Positions 13,537-14,832 of a DNA stretch of 14,832 nt are shown piece after piece (the first letter of the stretch is position 1; each line of letters opens with the position of its first letter). The notes under the pieces were generated by a model. That model saw nothing but the letters and a program-made list of their open reading frames with translations, was not told where the DNA came from and ran no database searches. A program made the position numbers and the translations under genes. This DNA comes from JBOGWP01 sp050693875 (GTDB lineage Bacteria > Actinomycetota > CADDZG01 > JAHWKV01 > JBOGWP01): positions 1 to 14,832 of the forward strand of contig JBOGWP010000194.1 in NCBI GenBank assembly GCA_050693875.1, in the 5' to 3' direction.

Positions 13537-14832
13537 TCAGGCCGGGTCGAGCGCCGTGACCCGAGGGGGAAGCTCGACCCCGAGGGCCTTGAGGATGTGC
13601 CGCTGGGTGTCCGTGGGCTCGGTGGTCTGGGCGCACCGTCCGGCCGGGCCGGCAAGGACGACCTCGTGCAGGCGGGAGAGCTCGATGTTGATACGCCGCC
13701 AGGTGAGGCCGCTGCGGCGCTCGGCGACCCGGACGAGCAGCAGCGCCAGCCAGCACAGCAGGACGTGCGCCCGGATGCGGCCCTCGAGGCGGTGGAACAC
13801 CGGCCGGAGCTCGAGCGTCGACTTGAGGTCCCGGAAGCCGCGCTCGGCCTCCAGCAGGTTCTTGTAGCCGAGCGCCACGTCCTCGGCCCCGAGGTCGGGG
13901 TCGGAGGTCGACAGCAGGAACTTGCCGTCGAGGCGCTCCTCGGCCCGCACCTTGGCCCGGTCGACCACGAGGCGCCCGGAGGGGAGCTGGCGGAGCCACC
14001 GTCCGAGGGAGGGGTGGTCTCTCAGCGCGCACTCGGCGCGGCGGTGGGCACCGGAGTCCGTTTGCTTCGTCTTGGCCTTGGTCTTGGCCTTGGTCCTGTT
14101 GGCGGAGCGGGCCCGGTCCGCCTCGATGCGGGCAAGCTCCGCCTCGATGGCCTCGAGCGCCCTCTGGCGGCGGGTCCGGTCCCGCTCCGTCTCGACGGGG
14201 TTGTGGCAGACGACGAAGCGCCGGGCGGCGTCGCCCTCACCGAGGCTGACCTCCTTGACCCTGAGGTTGTCCCGGACGCTTCGGTAGCGGCCCTGCCGGG
14301 CAAGGGCGGCGAGCACATCCGGGGATCCGTCGCGCATGCGCTCGCCGGCGATGTAGTGCCCGCCCGCACGGGTGAGGTAAGCGAGGTTGGCATCGGAGGA
14401 GAACCCCCGGTCGACGACCGTCACCACCCGCCCGAGCCGCCAGCCCCGGAGGTCGTCTTTGACCTGGGGCAGGAGCGCCTGGTCGTTGGTGTTGCCGGGC
14501 CACACCCAGACCCTGACGGGGATCCCCTCGCGCGTCACGGCCAGGCCGATCACGACCTGGGGCAGGTCGCCCCGGTGGTCCTTGGAGTGGCCATAGCGTC
14601 GGAAGGCGCCCTCGCCCTCCTCTTCGTCGTCGCGCTCGAAGTACGTGGAGGTGGTGTCGAACAGCAGCAGGTCGACCTCGAGGTTCAAGAGGTTGGCGAC
14701 GGCGAAGAACACCGCCTCCTGGACCTTGGCCTGGGCGTCGGCGGCGACGAGCAGGTCCATCGCCCGGTAGGCCTGGTCCTCGTCCATGCCCGCAAGGCCG
14801 GGGATGGCCACGTCCGCTCCCGCCCACTCGGC
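13537..14832 (-). mobile_element. IS1634-like (IS4-type DDE) insertion sequence, partial at window edge
   Basis: The open frame covers 432 codons, stops at 13537 and is still open at base 14832, so the N-terminal part lies outside the window; IS1634 transposases are usually 500-600 residues. Counting from the first visible residue, the catalytic acids are D59 (LLLFDTTSTYF), D141 (TVVDRGFSSD) and E330 (in YKNLLEAERGFRDLK, matching the Y-R/E-K type signature of IS4-related enzymes). GHSKDHRGDLPQVVIGL is typical of the IS1634 group. A Lys-rich insert (KAKTKAKTKQT) is encoded by short repeats near 14070-14100. The visible frame is intact, with no frameshift or internal stop. The inverted repeat at this end of the element could not be identified. 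It lies just after the sigma/DUF5667 pair. Confidence 0.9.

Noticed and set aside
1..14832. CRISPR arrays, rRNA or prophage modules
   Set aside because: No regularly spaced repeats, rRNA-like sequence or phage structural genes were seen in the window.

Overview
The window is GC-rich throughout, uses GTG starts, and carries several families that I know mainly or only from Actinomycetota: DUF3499, DUF5719, the small Zincin_1 metallopeptidase next to them, and an ECF sigma factor paired with a DUF5667 membrane protein. It is best read as chromosomal DNA of an actinobacterium, probably from an uncultured or poorly sampled lineage. The class cannot be fixed from the sequence.

Layout. Positions 1-314 hold no convincing gene, only a possible hairpin and a promoter ahead of cysS (315-1703, +, cysteinyl-tRNA synthetase). 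A strong bidirectional hairpin separates cysS from three small, cysteine-bearing genes on the minus strand: a 59-residue zinc ribbon, a DUF6788-like protein and DUF3499. A 450-base non-coding region (2745-3194) with repeats and foldable segments lies between DUF3499 and a divergent lipoprotein with a PDZ domain and helical repeats (3195-4274, +). That gene converges on an L,D-transpeptidase (4328-6121, -). The transpeptidase is divergent from a small metallopeptidase (6373-6747, +), which converges on DUF5719. DUF5719 is translationally coupled to the very large fused glycosyltransferase upstream of it (both minus, 6759-11410). The glycosyltransferase start faces a divergent ECF sigma factor (11591-12187, +), followed by its DUF5667 membrane partner (12294-13382, +). 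The right edge is an IS1634-like transposase (13537 to beyond 14832, -).

How the genes fit together. From memory of Streptomyces and relatives, GT2 glycosyltransferase, DUF5719, metallopeptidase and DUF3499 form a conserved gene string close to mannose-metabolism genes, whiB and mtrAB. All four are here, but the metallopeptidase and DUF3499 no longer form one co-directional string with the other two. An L,D-transpeptidase and a PDZ lipoprotein lie within the block. With the divergent sigma/DUF5667 pair, the whole reads as a cell-envelope module: glycan transfer or export, peptidoglycan cross-linking, and a membrane-linked regulator. This functional picture is inferred from domain content and position.

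The most interesting non-coding signals are an exact 14-base element upstream of both DUF3499 and the metallopeptidase in the same relative orientation, an 11-base-period GTAAC direct repeat resembling an MtrA site, a bulged hairpin with a pyrimidine-rich tail near 3027-3071, and a leader hairpin in front of the sigma gene.
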